A stretch of 64,000 nucleotides of DNA, taken from positions 310,001 to 374,000 of the forward strand of contig JAZQIZ010000001.1 in the NCBI GenBank assembly GCA_045541395.1, written 5' to 3'. Below are positions 1 to 8,582 of the stretch, one piece after another. The notes under the pieces are model-generated. The model saw nothing but the letters and a program-made list of their open reading frames with translations. It ran no database searches and was not told where the DNA came from. How positions within the stretch are numbered: position 1 is the stretch's first letter; each line of letters begins with the position of its first letter. Position numbers and translations under genes: made by a program. This DNA is from JAZRWQ01 sp045541395 (lineage in GTDB: Bacteria; Bacillota; Clostridia; Oscillospirales; UMGS1783).

Positions 1-119
1 TCCATTTTCCATTACTCAGTACCTCCATTTATTATATTTTAACACATTTAAATTCTTTTAACAATATTAATCTTTCCTAAATAGAATATAACATAGATAA
101 TTTTACGGAGAGTGATATT

Positions 120-1181
120 ATGACCGCAGATATGCATACGTTTTTAGGAGCAAATACTGAAAACGGCTTTTTTGCCCTTTATGATGAGCTTATTAAGAAT
201 TCAAAAGTGTCTTACGTTATTAAAGGCGGCCCCGGGACGGGTAAATCTACATTAATGCAAAAAATCGCTTGTTTGGCTAAAAATAAGGGGTATTCCGTAG
301 AATACATACATTGTTCATCGGACCCTGATTCCCTTGACGGAATTTATATACCGGATAAATCATTATGTGTGGTTGACGGAACTTCACCTCACACGGTCGA
401 ACCTGTATTTCCCGGCGCATCAGGCAGACTGATAAATTTATACGAATTCTTTGATAATAATTTCCTATCAAACCATATTGCTGACATAAGGAAGCTAAAC
501 CAGGAAATATCCATTCTTTATGAAAGGGCTTATCTTTATTTGGGGGCTACAGGAAAACTCCAAAGGGATATCAATAAAATTGGATTATTACTTACAAATA
601 AGGCCAAATTAAAAGGTTACTTTGAAAGATTAATTGCAAAGAATGTAAAATATTCAGAAGGAATATCCATTGAACACAAACGATTCCTGTCAGCAATATC
701 ACCAAAAGGTTTTATTACTTACTCTGACATTCTGAACGATCCACAATATAAAACTCTTGTTATCGATGATGAATACGGAATATCTGCATATGCATTGGAA
801 TTACTGAGGCATAAGGCCATAAAGCTTGGGCATAAATTTTATTCCTTTTACAATCCTTTAAACCCTACTGTTATAGAACATATATTACTACCCCAAGCCG
901 GGCTTTGTGTTTGTACGTCAAACAGCCTTCATCATATTGAACCAAAACCCTATTGCAGGATAAATATATCAAGATTTTTTATTTCCGAAGCAGAAAAAGC
1001 ACACAGAGAGAAAATAAACTTTTTAAAACGCGCAAGGGACGAGATAATGAAGGAATCAATTAAGCTGTTTGATGAGTGTCACAAAAAACATATCAGCCTT
1101 GAGGAGATATACAAGATTTCCGTTGACTTTGAAAAACTAAACAACTACACTGAATCAATTCTTACTAGTATTCTTGAATAA
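120..1181 (+). CDS. P-loop ATPase of unknown role (PRK06851-like)
   Basis: The 353-residue protein has a clear Walker A motif, GGPGTGKST, at residues 36-44, so it should bind and hydrolyse ATP. It resembles a family of uncharacterised Clostridia/Bacilli ATPases catalogued as PRK06851; that link is from memory of the family. No signal peptide or membrane segment is visible, so it is probably cytoplasmic. The ATG at 120 follows a GGAG-containing Shine-Dalgarno sequence at a good distance. A small Dabb-domain gene follows 45 bases downstream, and the two probably share a transcript ending at the hairpin at 1533-1573. The substrate and physiological role cannot be read from the sequence. Confidence 0.75.
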   Translation: MTADMHTFLGANTENGFFALYDELIKNSKVSYVIKGGPGTGKSTLMQKIACLAKNKGYSVEYIHCSSDPDSLDGIYIPDKSLCVVDGTSPHTVEPVFPGASGRLINLYEFFDNNFLSNHIADIRKLNQEISILYERAYLYLGATGKLQRDINKIGLLLTNKAKLKGYFERLIAKNVKYSEGISIEHKRFLSAISPKGFITYSDILNDPQYKTLVIDDEYGISAYALELLRHKAIKLGHKFYSFYNPLNPTVIEHILLPQAGLCVCTSNSLHHIEPKPYCRINISRFFISEAEKAHREKINFLKRARDEIMKESIKLFDECHKKHISLEEIYKISVDFEKLNNYTESILTSILE

Positions 1182-1226
1182 AAAATATTCATATGTTATA
1201 ATTAAAAAAAAGCGAGGTAATCTCAA

Positions 1227-1529
1227 ATGATAAAACATATAATACTCTGGAAGTTTAAAGACGAATTTACCGAAGAACAAATAAAAACAATAAAAATAGA
1301 TGCCAAAACAGCACTTGAGGGATTGAAAGATGTAATTGACGGTATAATTGAAATGAAGGTAATTACCGAAGGACTTGATTCATCGACCTGCGATATGATG
1401 CTCTACAGCGAATTCAAAAGCCAAGACGCATTGAAAGCTTACAAAGTTAATCCCGCTCATCAGGCCGTAGCAAACACCTTCGTTCGTCCGAACGTTCAAG
1501 TAAGGCTTTGTATGGATTATGAAGAATAA
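1227..1529 (+). CDS. Dabb (stress-responsive A/B barrel) domain protein
   Basis: This 100-residue protein opens with MIKHIILWKFK and ends near VRPNVQVRLCMDYEE. It fits the dimeric alpha+beta barrel (Dabb) family throughout its length. The family includes stress-induced plant proteins and small bacterial proteins of mostly unknown catalytic role. The start is supported by GAGGTAAT about 6 bases upstream. It sits just downstream of the P-loop ATPase gene and directly before a strong terminator, so it is the last gene of a short two-gene unit. No catalytic assignment is possible. Confidence 0.8.
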   Translation: MIKHIILWKFKDEFTEEQIKTIKIDAKTALEGLKDVIDGIIEMKVITEGLDSSTCDMMLYSEFKSQDALKAYKVNPAHQAVANTFVRPNVQVRLCMDYEE

Positions 1530-1532
1530 TAT

Positions 1533-1573
1533 AAAACTGCCGTATACTAAATTATGAATACGGCAGTTTTTTT
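1533..1573 (+). terminator. Intrinsic terminator after the Dabb gene
   Basis: A 13-bp stem (AAAACTGCCGTAT paired with ATACGGCAGTTTT) is followed by a run of T. It ends the ATPase-Dabb unit. Confidence 0.9.
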
Positions 1574-1574
1574 A

Positions 1575-1608
1575 TGAAAAAAAGCACAGAAACTGTGCAT
1601 TTTTTCAT
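1575..1608 (-). terminator. Terminator hairpin after the M24 peptidase gene
   Basis: A short stem, GCACAG/CTGTGC, is flanked by complementary A and T runs, so it could work in both directions. It overlaps the stop codon of the minus-strand peptidase gene. Confidence 0.7.
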
Positions 1609-2678
1609 AGTATAATAAGTTTTTTATCAGCTTTGGTAAGATTTAAAGAGCCATTTTCCTTTAAAACAAGCATATCCTCTATTCTCACGCCGAACTTACC
1701 TTCAATATAAATTCCGGGCTCAGCAGACACAACAGCATTAACAGGTAATGGAAGTTGATTCATATAGGAAAGATTGGGACTTTCGTGAATTTCAACACCT
1801 ATACCGTGGCCAAATGAATGGCCAAAACATTTTCCATAACCTTTCTGTGAAATAATATCTCTGGCCGCCTTGTCTATTTGCGCACCGGTTAAACCTGCAC
1901 GGGCAATTCTAATGCCTTCTAACTGAGCTTCCAGAACAATATTATATACCTTACGCATTTCTTCGGAAGCTTCGCCTACCGCTACAGTACGGGTCATATC
2001 CGAACAATAACCGTTATATTTACAGCCGAAATCAAGGGTAACAAAATCACCGTGCTCGATTATTTTATTATCGGGAACGCCGTGAGGCATACTGCTTTTT
2101 TTACCTGAAACAACAATTGGATCAAAGGACTTATCTTCAGCACCCTTAGAAAGCATATGATACATAAGCCGTGCGGCAATTTCCTTTTCAGTAACACCGG
2201 GGCAAATGTCATTAAGAACTTCATTTAATGCACTTTCGGCTATTTCCTGGGCTTTTTGTATTTGCTCTACTTCCCACTCGTCCTTTGAGCTTCTGATCTT
2301 ATACAGCATTTCAGAGGCAGGAACAAGCTTGACTTTCAAGCCGGAATGAAACTTTGAAAACTGAGAAACCGTTATGCTTCCATCCTCAAATCCAAGAACT
2401 TTAATACTGTTTTTCTCAATGAGCCTATTAAGTTGTTGAATATAGGACGCAGAAGAATCAACCAAAATAACATCTGCATTTTTGATCTTATTCTTTGCAG
2501 CTTCAATATAACGAAAATCGGTCAGATAATAACTTCGATCATTAGTTACTAATACCATCCCGTCAGTACCGGAAGAGTAAAATCCGCTACTGTAAAGCCG
2601 ATTAGCTTCACATGTAATTAAAATTCCGTCAAGACCTTCATCTTTAAGCGTTGACGCTATTTTAAAAATATGATCCAT
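1605..2678 (-). CDS. M24 family metallopeptidase (Xaa-Pro aminopeptidase)
   Basis: This is a two-domain M24 creatinase-fold peptidase of 357 residues. The N-terminal third is the creatinase-N domain. The C-terminal pita-bread domain shows all five metal ligands in order: the Asp of TLDFG, the Asp of CSDMTRT, the His of GHGIG, the Glu of SAEPGIY and the Glu of GVRIED. The family removes N-terminal residues preceding proline, using two Mn or Co ions in the cytoplasm. An in-frame TTG at 2684 overlaps the previous stop, but the ATG at 2678 is preferred because AAGGAG lies 8 bases before it. It follows pepD by only a few bases, making a peptide-degradation pair. PepP- and PepQ-type members cannot be separated here. 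Confidence 0.9.
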   Translation of the reverse strand: MDHIFKIASTLKDEGLDGILITCEANRLYSSGFYSSGTDGMVLVTNDRSYYLTDFRYIEAAKNKIKNADVILVDSSASYIQQLNRLIEKNSIKVLGFEDGSITVSQFSKFHSGLKVKLVPASEMLYKIRSSKDEWEVEQIQKAQEIAESALNEVLNDICPGVTEKEIAARLMYHMLSKGAEDKSFDPIVVSGKKSSMPHGVPDNKIIEHGDFVTLDFGCKYNGYCSDMTRTVAVGEASEEMRKVYNIVLEAQLEGIRIARAGLTGAQIDKAARDIISQKGYGKCFGHSFGHGIGVEIHESPNLSYMNQLPLPVNAVVSAEPGIYIEGKFGVRIEDMLVLKENGSLNLTKADKKLIIL

Positions 2679-2680
2679 AA

Positions 2681-4120
2681 TCAAAGCTCCTTCAAAACAT
2701 TAATAAGGAAATCCCAGATGCGCCCTGCTGACTCAATAGAAAGTCTTTCCTTAGGAGTATGGATATCTCGCATATTCGGACCAATTGAAACGGCGTCAAG
2801 CCCTTCTATTTTTTCGCTTAAAATTCCGCATTCAAGGCCTGCGTGAATTACATTTACTACAAGCTCTTTATTGAACATTTCCTTATAGACAGAACACATA
2901 GTTTCTCTCAAAGGTGAACTTGAAGCAAATTCCCATGCAGGATATAAACCGCTGACCGAAGCCTTAGCACCATATAAAACAGTATTTTTGATAAGTTTAT
3001 CTATAAGTGAGTTCATTTCTTCTTTTACGGAAGATCTAACTGAGAAAACGCATGTTATATTACTGTCGTTTGTACGGATGCTTCCGAAATTAAGAGAAGT
3101 CTGAACAAGTCCTTCTATATCTTTACTCATTGACTGAACTCCGTTCGGCATCTGAGAAAGCATACCTAAAAGCATAAGGGTAGACTGCTCATCCAAACAC
3201 TCGGTGTTTCCGAACTTTCCCTCAGAACAACTGATATCCAAGCCATTTTCAAACGGGTATTCTTTGACTGTTTTAGCTGTAAAGTTGAATACCTTTGCAG
3301 GGATATCAAAATCATTGTCAAGAAGCAAAATCTGCGCTTTAGAACCGGAGGCGATTGCATTATCCTTATCACCACCGCTCAATTTCATTAACCGAATATC
3401 CGCATTATTAGAGATCTCAGAAAGAAGCTTTGCCATTAACACATTGGCATTTGCTCTACCCGTATTGATCTCAACACCTGAGTGACCGCCTTTTAATCCG
3501 GAAATTTCAATGGTGAACCTTTTTCCCTTTTGTTCATCCCATTCAACAGGGAAATTGACCTCTACTCTGCCACCGCCGGCACAACCTGCAGTCAGAATAC
3601 CTTCTTCTTCCGAATCTATATTAATAAGACGTTTTGACTTAACTTCAGAAAGATCTATCCCCTGTGCACCGTAAAGGCCGGTTTCTTCATCTACGGTAAA
3701 AACAGCTTCTATGGGAGGATGAGACAAAGTATTTTCCTCAAGCAATGCAAGAGCATAGGAAATTGCAATACCGTCGTCTGCACCTAAAGTTGTACCCTTG
3801 GCACCTATATAACCATTTTCTATAAATATATCAAGACCTTCTGATTCCATATTTTTTTTACAATCTTCATCCTGAGCGCAAACCATATCAAGATGCCCCT
3901 GAATAATAACAGGAGCACTGTTTTGCTTATCGTTAGAAGCATCTTTATATATAATTACGTTATTGAGCTCGTCCTGAACATACTCAAGAGAATTTGCCTT
4001 GGCAAACTCTACACAGTAATCGCTAATTTTTTTTGTATTCCCCGAACCATGAGGTATTTTGCATATATTTTCGAAATGAAACATTACTCTTTCGGGATAT
4101 ATGTTACCTAAAACCGACAT
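2681..4120 (-). CDS. pepD: Aminoacyl-histidine dipeptidase (beta-Ala-His dipeptidase, M20)
   Basis: This is a cytosolic M20/PepD dipeptidase of 479 residues that uses two zinc ions. Visible landmarks are the metal-binding His and Asp of GHLDMVC, the bridging Asp of GADDGIA, the catalytic Glu pair in DEETGLYGAQG, the Asp of INIDSEEEG, and the C-terminal His in RDIHTPKERLS. The length matches the family. The reading frame extends upstream into hslO, but the ATG at 4120 has AAGGAG seven bases before it and sits just past the hslO stop. It is therefore chosen over start codons up to 4162. It sits between hslO and the M24 peptidase gene, an arrangement that suggests joint turnover of peptides. Confidence 0.93.
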   Translation of the reverse strand: MSVLGNIYPERVMFHFENICKIPHGSGNTKKISDYCVEFAKANSLEYVQDELNNVIIYKDASNDKQNSAPVIIQGHLDMVCAQDEDCKKNMESEGLDIFIENGYIGAKGTTLGADDGIAISYALALLEENTLSHPPIEAVFTVDEETGLYGAQGIDLSEVKSKRLINIDSEEEGILTAGCAGGGRVEVNFPVEWDEQKGKRFTIEISGLKGGHSGVEINTGRANANVLMAKLLSEISNNADIRLMKLSGGDKDNAIASGSKAQILLLDNDFDIPAKVFNFTAKTVKEYPFENGLDISCSEGKFGNTECLDEQSTLMLLGMLSQMPNGVQSMSKDIEGLVQTSLNFGSIRTNDSNITCVFSVRSSVKEEMNSLIDKLIKNTVLYGAKASVSGLYPAWEFASSSPLRETMCSVYKEMFNKELVVNVIHAGLECGILSEKIEGLDAVSIGPNMRDIHTPKERLSIESAGRIWDFLINVLKEL

Positions 4121-4121
4121 A

Positions 4122-5033
4122 TTACTGCTCCTTAACATTATTTGCTTTCTTGCAAATTGCAATATTTAAAAGCTCTTTAATTTCTTCATCTGTAAATTCA
4201 TATTTTGTATTGCAAAATTGGCAGACAATTTCAGCACCCTTGCCATCTTCTGAGATTTCTTTAAGTTCGTCGACACCAAGTCCAATAAGTGCAGCTGCAT
4301 ATTTTTCTTTTTTGCAAAGGCATTTATATTCAACGTCTACGTTATCAAACATATCAAACTCAATACCGTCAAACACCATAGCAATTATGTCCTCAGGAGT
4401 TTTACCTTCAGCAATAAGAGCAGAAACAGAAGTGATTTTTGAACAATTCTCCTCAAGCTTAGGAATTAAAGATTCGTCTGCGAAAGGTAAAAGCTGCATT
4501 ATAAATCCGCCTGCTGCTTTACATCCGCCTTGTTTTTCAACACGAACACCTAAATTACAAACTGTAGGAGTTTGTTCGCTTGTGGCAAAGTATTCGGTTA
4601 TATCCTGCGCTATTTCGCCACTGACAATAGGAGAATAACCTACGTAAGGGTTCTCCATTCCCATATCCTTAACAACATAAATGCTACCCTTTCCTACTGC
4701 GCCACCAACATCAAGTTTACCAAGCTCATTAGCAGGTAATTCAACCTGAGGATTCTGTGCATAGCCGCGAACATTACCGTAACTGTCAGCGCAGCATACT
4801 ATCATACCGCCGGGACCGTCACCCCTGATTTGAATAGTCATAGTATCTTCTATACTTTTAAGGAGTGAACCCATAATAGAAGCTGCTGTAAGGCTTCTGC
4901 CCAAAACGGCAGTCATGGTTTTTGAGGTATTGTGTAACACGGCTGCTTTATCTACGATTGAAGTAGAATCCAGGCAAATAATTCTGGCGCTACCGTCTGT
5001 TGAAATTGCTCTTGCGATATATGATGTTTTCAT
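4122..5033 (-). CDS. hslO: Redox-regulated chaperone Hsp33
   Basis: This 303-residue protein matches Hsp33, a holdase that is switched on by oxidation and unfolding. The C-terminal zinc centre is visible as CLCKKE followed about 30 residues later by CQFC, that is the CxC...CxxC signature. The N-terminal domain has the expected DGPGGMIVCCADSYG region. Reduced Hsp33 binds zinc through the four cysteines, and disulfide formation exposes the client-binding surface. An AAGGAATGAT sequence precedes the ATG. It is the first gene of an hslO-pepD-pepP-type unit. Its presence fits an anaerobe that meets occasional oxidative stress. Confidence 0.95.
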   Translation of the reverse strand: MKTSYIARAISTDGSARIICLDSTSIVDKAAVLHNTSKTMTAVLGRSLTAASIMGSLLKSIEDTMTIQIRGDGPGGMIVCCADSYGNVRGYAQNPQVELPANELGKLDVGGAVGKGSIYVVKDMGMENPYVGYSPIVSGEIAQDITEYFATSEQTPTVCNLGVRVEKQGGCKAAGGFIMQLLPFADESLIPKLEENCSKITSVSALIAEGKTPEDIIAMVFDGIEFDMFDNVDVEYKCLCKKEKYAAALIGLGVDELKEISEDGKGAEIVCQFCNTKYEFTDEEIKELLNIAICKKANNVKEQ

Positions 5034-5112
5034 TTTATTATCATTCCTTTACATTAACTTAAATTATGATATATTTTTTCACCGATTTTGTCAATATTAA
5101 ACTAAAGTATTA

Positions 5113-5141
5113 TTGACATAAACGGCGCGTTATGATAAAAT
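5113..5141 (+). promoter_or_regulatory. Sigma-A-type promoter of ileS
   Basis: A perfect -35 box TTGACA (5113-5118) and a -10 box TAAAAT (5136-5141) are separated by 17 bases. Transcription would begin near 5148, just before the T-box leader. Confidence 0.85.
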
Positions 5142-5149
5142 TAGAAAGA

Positions 5150-5380
5150 TAAAAAAGCAAAGACGGAGACAGTAGTTTCGCATATAACGCCAAAGCGAAT
5201 CAGGGGCAGTGAAAGCCTGGTGCAAATAAAGCGAAAATGAAGATCACTCCTGAGCTGCAAGGCTGAAATTACAGTAAGCTGCGCCGGTTGTTCGCCGTTA
5301 TACGAAAAGCATATGTTGGTATGTTTTAATAGGTGGTAAACGAATTAGCTTCGTCCTGTTAAAGGGCGAAGTTTTTATTT
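5150..5380 (+). promoter_or_regulatory. T-box riboswitch (isoleucine) upstream of ileS
   Basis: The roughly 230-base leader has the organisation of a T-box. A long structured Stem I contains an ATC triplet at 5243-5245 that fits as an Ile specifier codon. The conserved T-box element TAGGTGGTAAACG lies near 5330-5342; its TGGT would pair with the ACCA end of uncharged tRNA-Ile. A terminator follows (CTTCGTCCT/AGGGCGAAG plus a T run, 5349-5376). Uncharged tRNA-Ile is expected to stabilise the antiterminator and allow ileS expression. The element, its specifier and the downstream gene all agree. Confidence 0.93.
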
Positions 5381-5394
5381 TAGGAGGTTATTCA

Positions 5395-8300
5395 ATGTAC
5401 GATAAGGTTCCTGCTTCGCTTAATTTTAAAGAGCGCGAAAAGAACATAAGAAAGTTCTGGGACGACAATAAGATTTTCCAAAAAAGTATAGAGGAGCGCG
5501 AAGGCTGCCCTGTTTATACTTTTTATGACGGTCCGCCTACTGCAAACGGCAAACCCCATATCGGCCACGTACTTACCCGTGTAATTAAGGATATGATCCC
5601 CCGTTATCAGACAATGAAGGGGTATAAGATCCTGCGTAAAGCCGGTTGGGATACACACGGCCTTCCTGTTGAATTGGAAGTTGAAAAGCTTTTAGGTCTT
5701 GACGGCAAGGAGCAGATCGAAGAATATGGTCTTGAACCCTTTATTGATAAATGCAAGGAAAGCGTTTGGAAGTACAAGGGTATGTGGGAGGATTTCTCCG
5801 GTACAGTTGGGTTCTGGGCTGATATGGATGATCCTTACGTTACCTATCACAACAGCTTTATTGAATCCGAATGGTGGTCTTTAAAACAGATTTGGGATAA
5901 AGGCTTACTTTATAAGGGCCATAAGATAGTACCTTACTGCCCTCGCTGCGGTACCCCACTTTCTTCTCACGAAGTTGCTCAGGGCTATAAGGACGTAAAG
6001 GAAAAGTCTGTTATTGCAAAGTTTAAGGTTAAGGGCGAAGAAGCTTATATTCTTGCCTGGACAACCACTCCCTGGACTCTGCCTTCCAACGTTGCACTTT
6101 GTGTTAACCCTAATGAAACCTACGTTAAGGTTAAGCAAGATGAAACTGTATATTACATGGCAGAAGCACTTGTTGGTTCTGTACTTGGCGAAGGCGCAGA
6201 AATTTTAGAATCCTACAAGGGTACAGATCTTGAATACAAGGAGTACGAACCCTTATTCCCCTATGCAAACGTAAATAAGAAGGCTTTCTTTGTTGTATGT
6301 GATACCTATGTAACACTTACAGACGGTACCGGTATAGTTCATATTGCTCCCGCTTTCGGTGAGGACGATTCCAAAGTAGGCAGAAAATATGATCTTCCCT
6401 TTGTTCAGCTTGTTGACGGCAAAGGTGAAATGACCGCCGAAACCCCTTGGGCCGGTACATTCTGCAAAAAAGCAGACCCTATTATTATTAAGACTTTAAA
6501 AGAAAACGGCTTACTGTTCAAGGCACTTGATTTTGAACATAGCTATCCTCATTGCTGGAGATGTGATACTCCCCTTATTTACTACGCAAGAAGCTCCTGG
6601 TTCATTAAGATGACCGCAGTAAAAGAGGATCTTATAAAGAACAATAACACCATTAACTGGATACCTGAAAGCATTGGTAAAGGTAGATTCGGCGATTGGC
6701 TTGAAAACGTTCAGGATTGGGGTATCAGCCGTAACCGTTACTGGGGCACTCCTCTTAATATCTGGGAATGCGAATGCGGACATCAGCACTCTGTAGGTTC
6801 TATTGAAGAGCTTAAGAGTATGTCCGATAACTGCCCTGAGGATATTGAACTTCACAGACCGTTTATTGATGCGGTTACAATTAAATGTCCTGAATGCGGA
6901 AAGCAGATGCATAGAGTAGAAGAAGTTATTGACTGCTGGTATGATTCCGGCTCTATGCCTTTTGCACAGTGGCATTATCCGTTTGAAAACAAGGAAATCT
7001 TTGATGAAAACTTCCCTGCTGACTTTATTTCCGAAGCTGTTGACCAGACAAGAGGCTGGTTCTACTCTTTACTTGCAATTTCTACTTTGATATTCAATAA
7101 CGCACCTTATAAAAACGTTATTGTTCTTGGCCACGTACAGGACGAAAACGGTCAGAAGATGAGTAAATCCAAAGGTAATGCTGTTGACCCGTTTGATGCT
7201 CTTGAGGAACACGGTGCAGATGCTATTCGTTGGTACTTCTATGAAAACAGCGCTCCTTGGCTCCCCAACCGTTTCCACGCAGGCGCCGTTAAAGAAGGTC
7301 AGCGCAAATTCATGGGTACTCTGTGGAATACCTATGCGTTCTTTGTGCTTTATGCAAATATTGATAAATTTGACGCTACCAAGTATGCACTTGAATATGA
7401 TAAATTAAGTGTTATGGATAAGTGGTTACTTTCCGGCCTTAATACTCTTATTAAGGAATGCGATAAGAACCTTGGCGAATATAAGATCCCCGAAACCGCA
7501 AGAGCATTACAAAACTTTGTTGACGAACTGAGCAACTGGTACGTACGTCGCAGCAGAGAACGTTTCTGGGCAAAGGAAATGACACAGGATAAGATCAATG
7601 CTTATATGACTCTGTATACAACACTTGTTACAGTTGCTAAGCTTGCCGCTCCTATGGTTCCCTTTATGACAGAAGATATTTACCAGAACCTTGTTTGCAA
7701 TATAGACAAGACTCAGCCCGAAAGTATCCATCTTTGCGATTATCCCATAGCAAACGAAGCATATATTGATACTGAGCTTGAAGCTAATATGGAACAGGTT
7801 CTTCAGATAGTTGTTCTTGGCCGTGCCGCAAGAAATGAAGCAGCATTAAAGAACCGTCAGCCTCTTTCCGTAATGTACGTAAACAGCGAAAAGAAACTTA
7901 ATAATTTCTACACTGAGATTATTGAAGAAGAGCTTAACGTAAAGGCAGTAGAATTTGTAGAAGATATGTCCAAATTCTCTACTTATACCTTCAAGCCTCA
8001 GCTTAAGACCTTAGGTCCTAAGTTTGGCAAACTTTTAGGCCAAATAAGAGCTGCTCTTGATAAGCTTGACGGAAATGCTGCAATGGCTGAACTTAACGAA
8101 ACCGGCGAACTTAAGCTTAACCTTGATGCTGAAACTATAAGCATAACCAAGGATGATTTGCTTATTTCCTCCTCTAAGGTTGAAGGCTTTGCTTCTGCAG
8201 AGTACAATAACGTTAAGATTGCTATTTCCACAACCCTTACTCCTGAGCTTATTGAAGAAGGCTACGAAAGAGAAATAATAAGCAAGGTTCAGACCATGCG

Positions 8301-8505
8301 TAAAGATGCAGGCTTTGAAGTTACCGACACTATTACTCTTTATGCAAAGGGAAATGAAATTGTTGAAGGAATTATGTCTAAATTCAAAGAGAGCATCTGT
8401 CATGACGTTTTAGCAACCGATATTATACTCGGCAGCATCGAAGGCGTTGAAAAAGAATGGGATATTAACGGTCAGAACGTTGTTCTTGCAGTTAAGAAAA
8501 ACTAA
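5395..8505 (+). CDS. ileS: Isoleucyl-tRNA synthetase (long form)
   Basis: This class I synthetase of 1036 residues charges tRNA-Ile. The HIGH motif is at residues 55-58 and KMSKS at about 588-592. The editing (CP1) insertion lies between them, and an anticodon-binding domain follows. Two cysteine-pair motifs, CPRCG and CPECG, in the catalytic half resemble zinc knuckles. The length and the GPPTANGKPHIGH sequence suit the long, eukaryote-like IleRS2 type better than the roughly 930-residue IleRS1. IleRS2 enzymes are often less sensitive to mupirocin; for this protein that is inference. Start: AGGAGG lies 8 bases before the ATG. Expression is controlled by the T-box leader just upstream. Confidence 0.97.
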   Translation: MYDKVPASLNFKEREKNIRKFWDDNKIFQKSIEEREGCPVYTFYDGPPTANGKPHIGHVLTRVIKDMIPRYQTMKGYKILRKAGWDTHGLPVELEVEKLLGLDGKEQIEEYGLEPFIDKCKESVWKYKGMWEDFSGTVGFWADMDDPYVTYHNSFIESEWWSLKQIWDKGLLYKGHKIVPYCPRCGTPLSSHEVAQGYKDVKEKSVIAKFKVKGEEAYILAWTTTPWTLPSNVALCVNPNETYVKVKQDETVYYMAEALVGSVLGEGAEILESYKGTDLEYKEYEPLFPYANVNKKAFFVVCDTYVTLTDGTGIVHIAPAFGEDDSKVGRKYDLPFVQLVDGKGEMTAETPWAGTFCKKADPIIIKTLKENGLLFKALDFEHSYPHCWRCDTPLIYYARSSWFIKMTAVKEDLIKNNNTINWIPESIGKGRFGDWLENVQDWGISRNRYWGTPLNIWECECGHQHSVGSIEELKSMSDNCPEDIELHRPFIDAVTIKCPECGKQMHRVEEVIDCWYDSGSMPFAQWHYPFENKEIFDENFPADFISEAVDQTRGWFYSLLAISTLIFNNAPYKNVIVLGHVQDENGQKMSKSKGNAVDPFDALEEHGADAIRWYFYENSAPWLPNRFHAGAVKEGQRKFMGTLWNTYAFFVLYANIDKFDATKYALEYDKLSVMDKWLLSGLNTLIKECDKNLGEYKIPETARALQNFVDELSNWYVRRSRERFWAKEMTQDKINAYMTLYTTLVTVAKLAAPMVPFMTEDIYQNLVCNIDKTQPESIHLCDYPIANEAYIDTELEANMEQVLQIVVLGRAARNEAALKNRQPLSVMYVNSEKKLNNFYTEIIEEELNVKAVEFVEDMSKFSTYTFKPQLKTLGPKFGKLLGQIRAALDKLDGNAAMAELNETGELKLNLDAETISITKDDLLISSSKVEGFASAEYNNVKIAISTTLTPELIEEGYEREIISKVQTMRKDAGFEVTDTITLYAKGNEIVEGIMSKFKESICHDVLATDIILGSIEGVEKEWDINGQNVVLAVKKN

Positions 8506-8510
8506 TTATC

Positions 8511-8541
8511 AAAACCGGCTATAATTAATATAGCCGGTTTC
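8511..8541 (+). terminator. Intrinsic terminator after ileS
   Basis: Stem AAACCGGCTAT/ATAGCCGGTTT six bases past the ileS stop. The T tract is short. Confidence 0.8.
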
Positions 8542-8544
8542 TTA

Positions 8545-8582
8545 TAAAAAAGAGACAGACAATTTTTGTCTGTCTCTTTTTT
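8545..8582 (-). terminator. Terminator after lysA (probably bidirectional)
   Basis: A 15-bp stem, AAAAAAGAGACAGAC/GTCTGTCTCTTTTTT, lies between the convergent ileS and lysA genes. It has A and T runs on both sides, so it can stop transcription from either direction. Confidence 0.9.
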
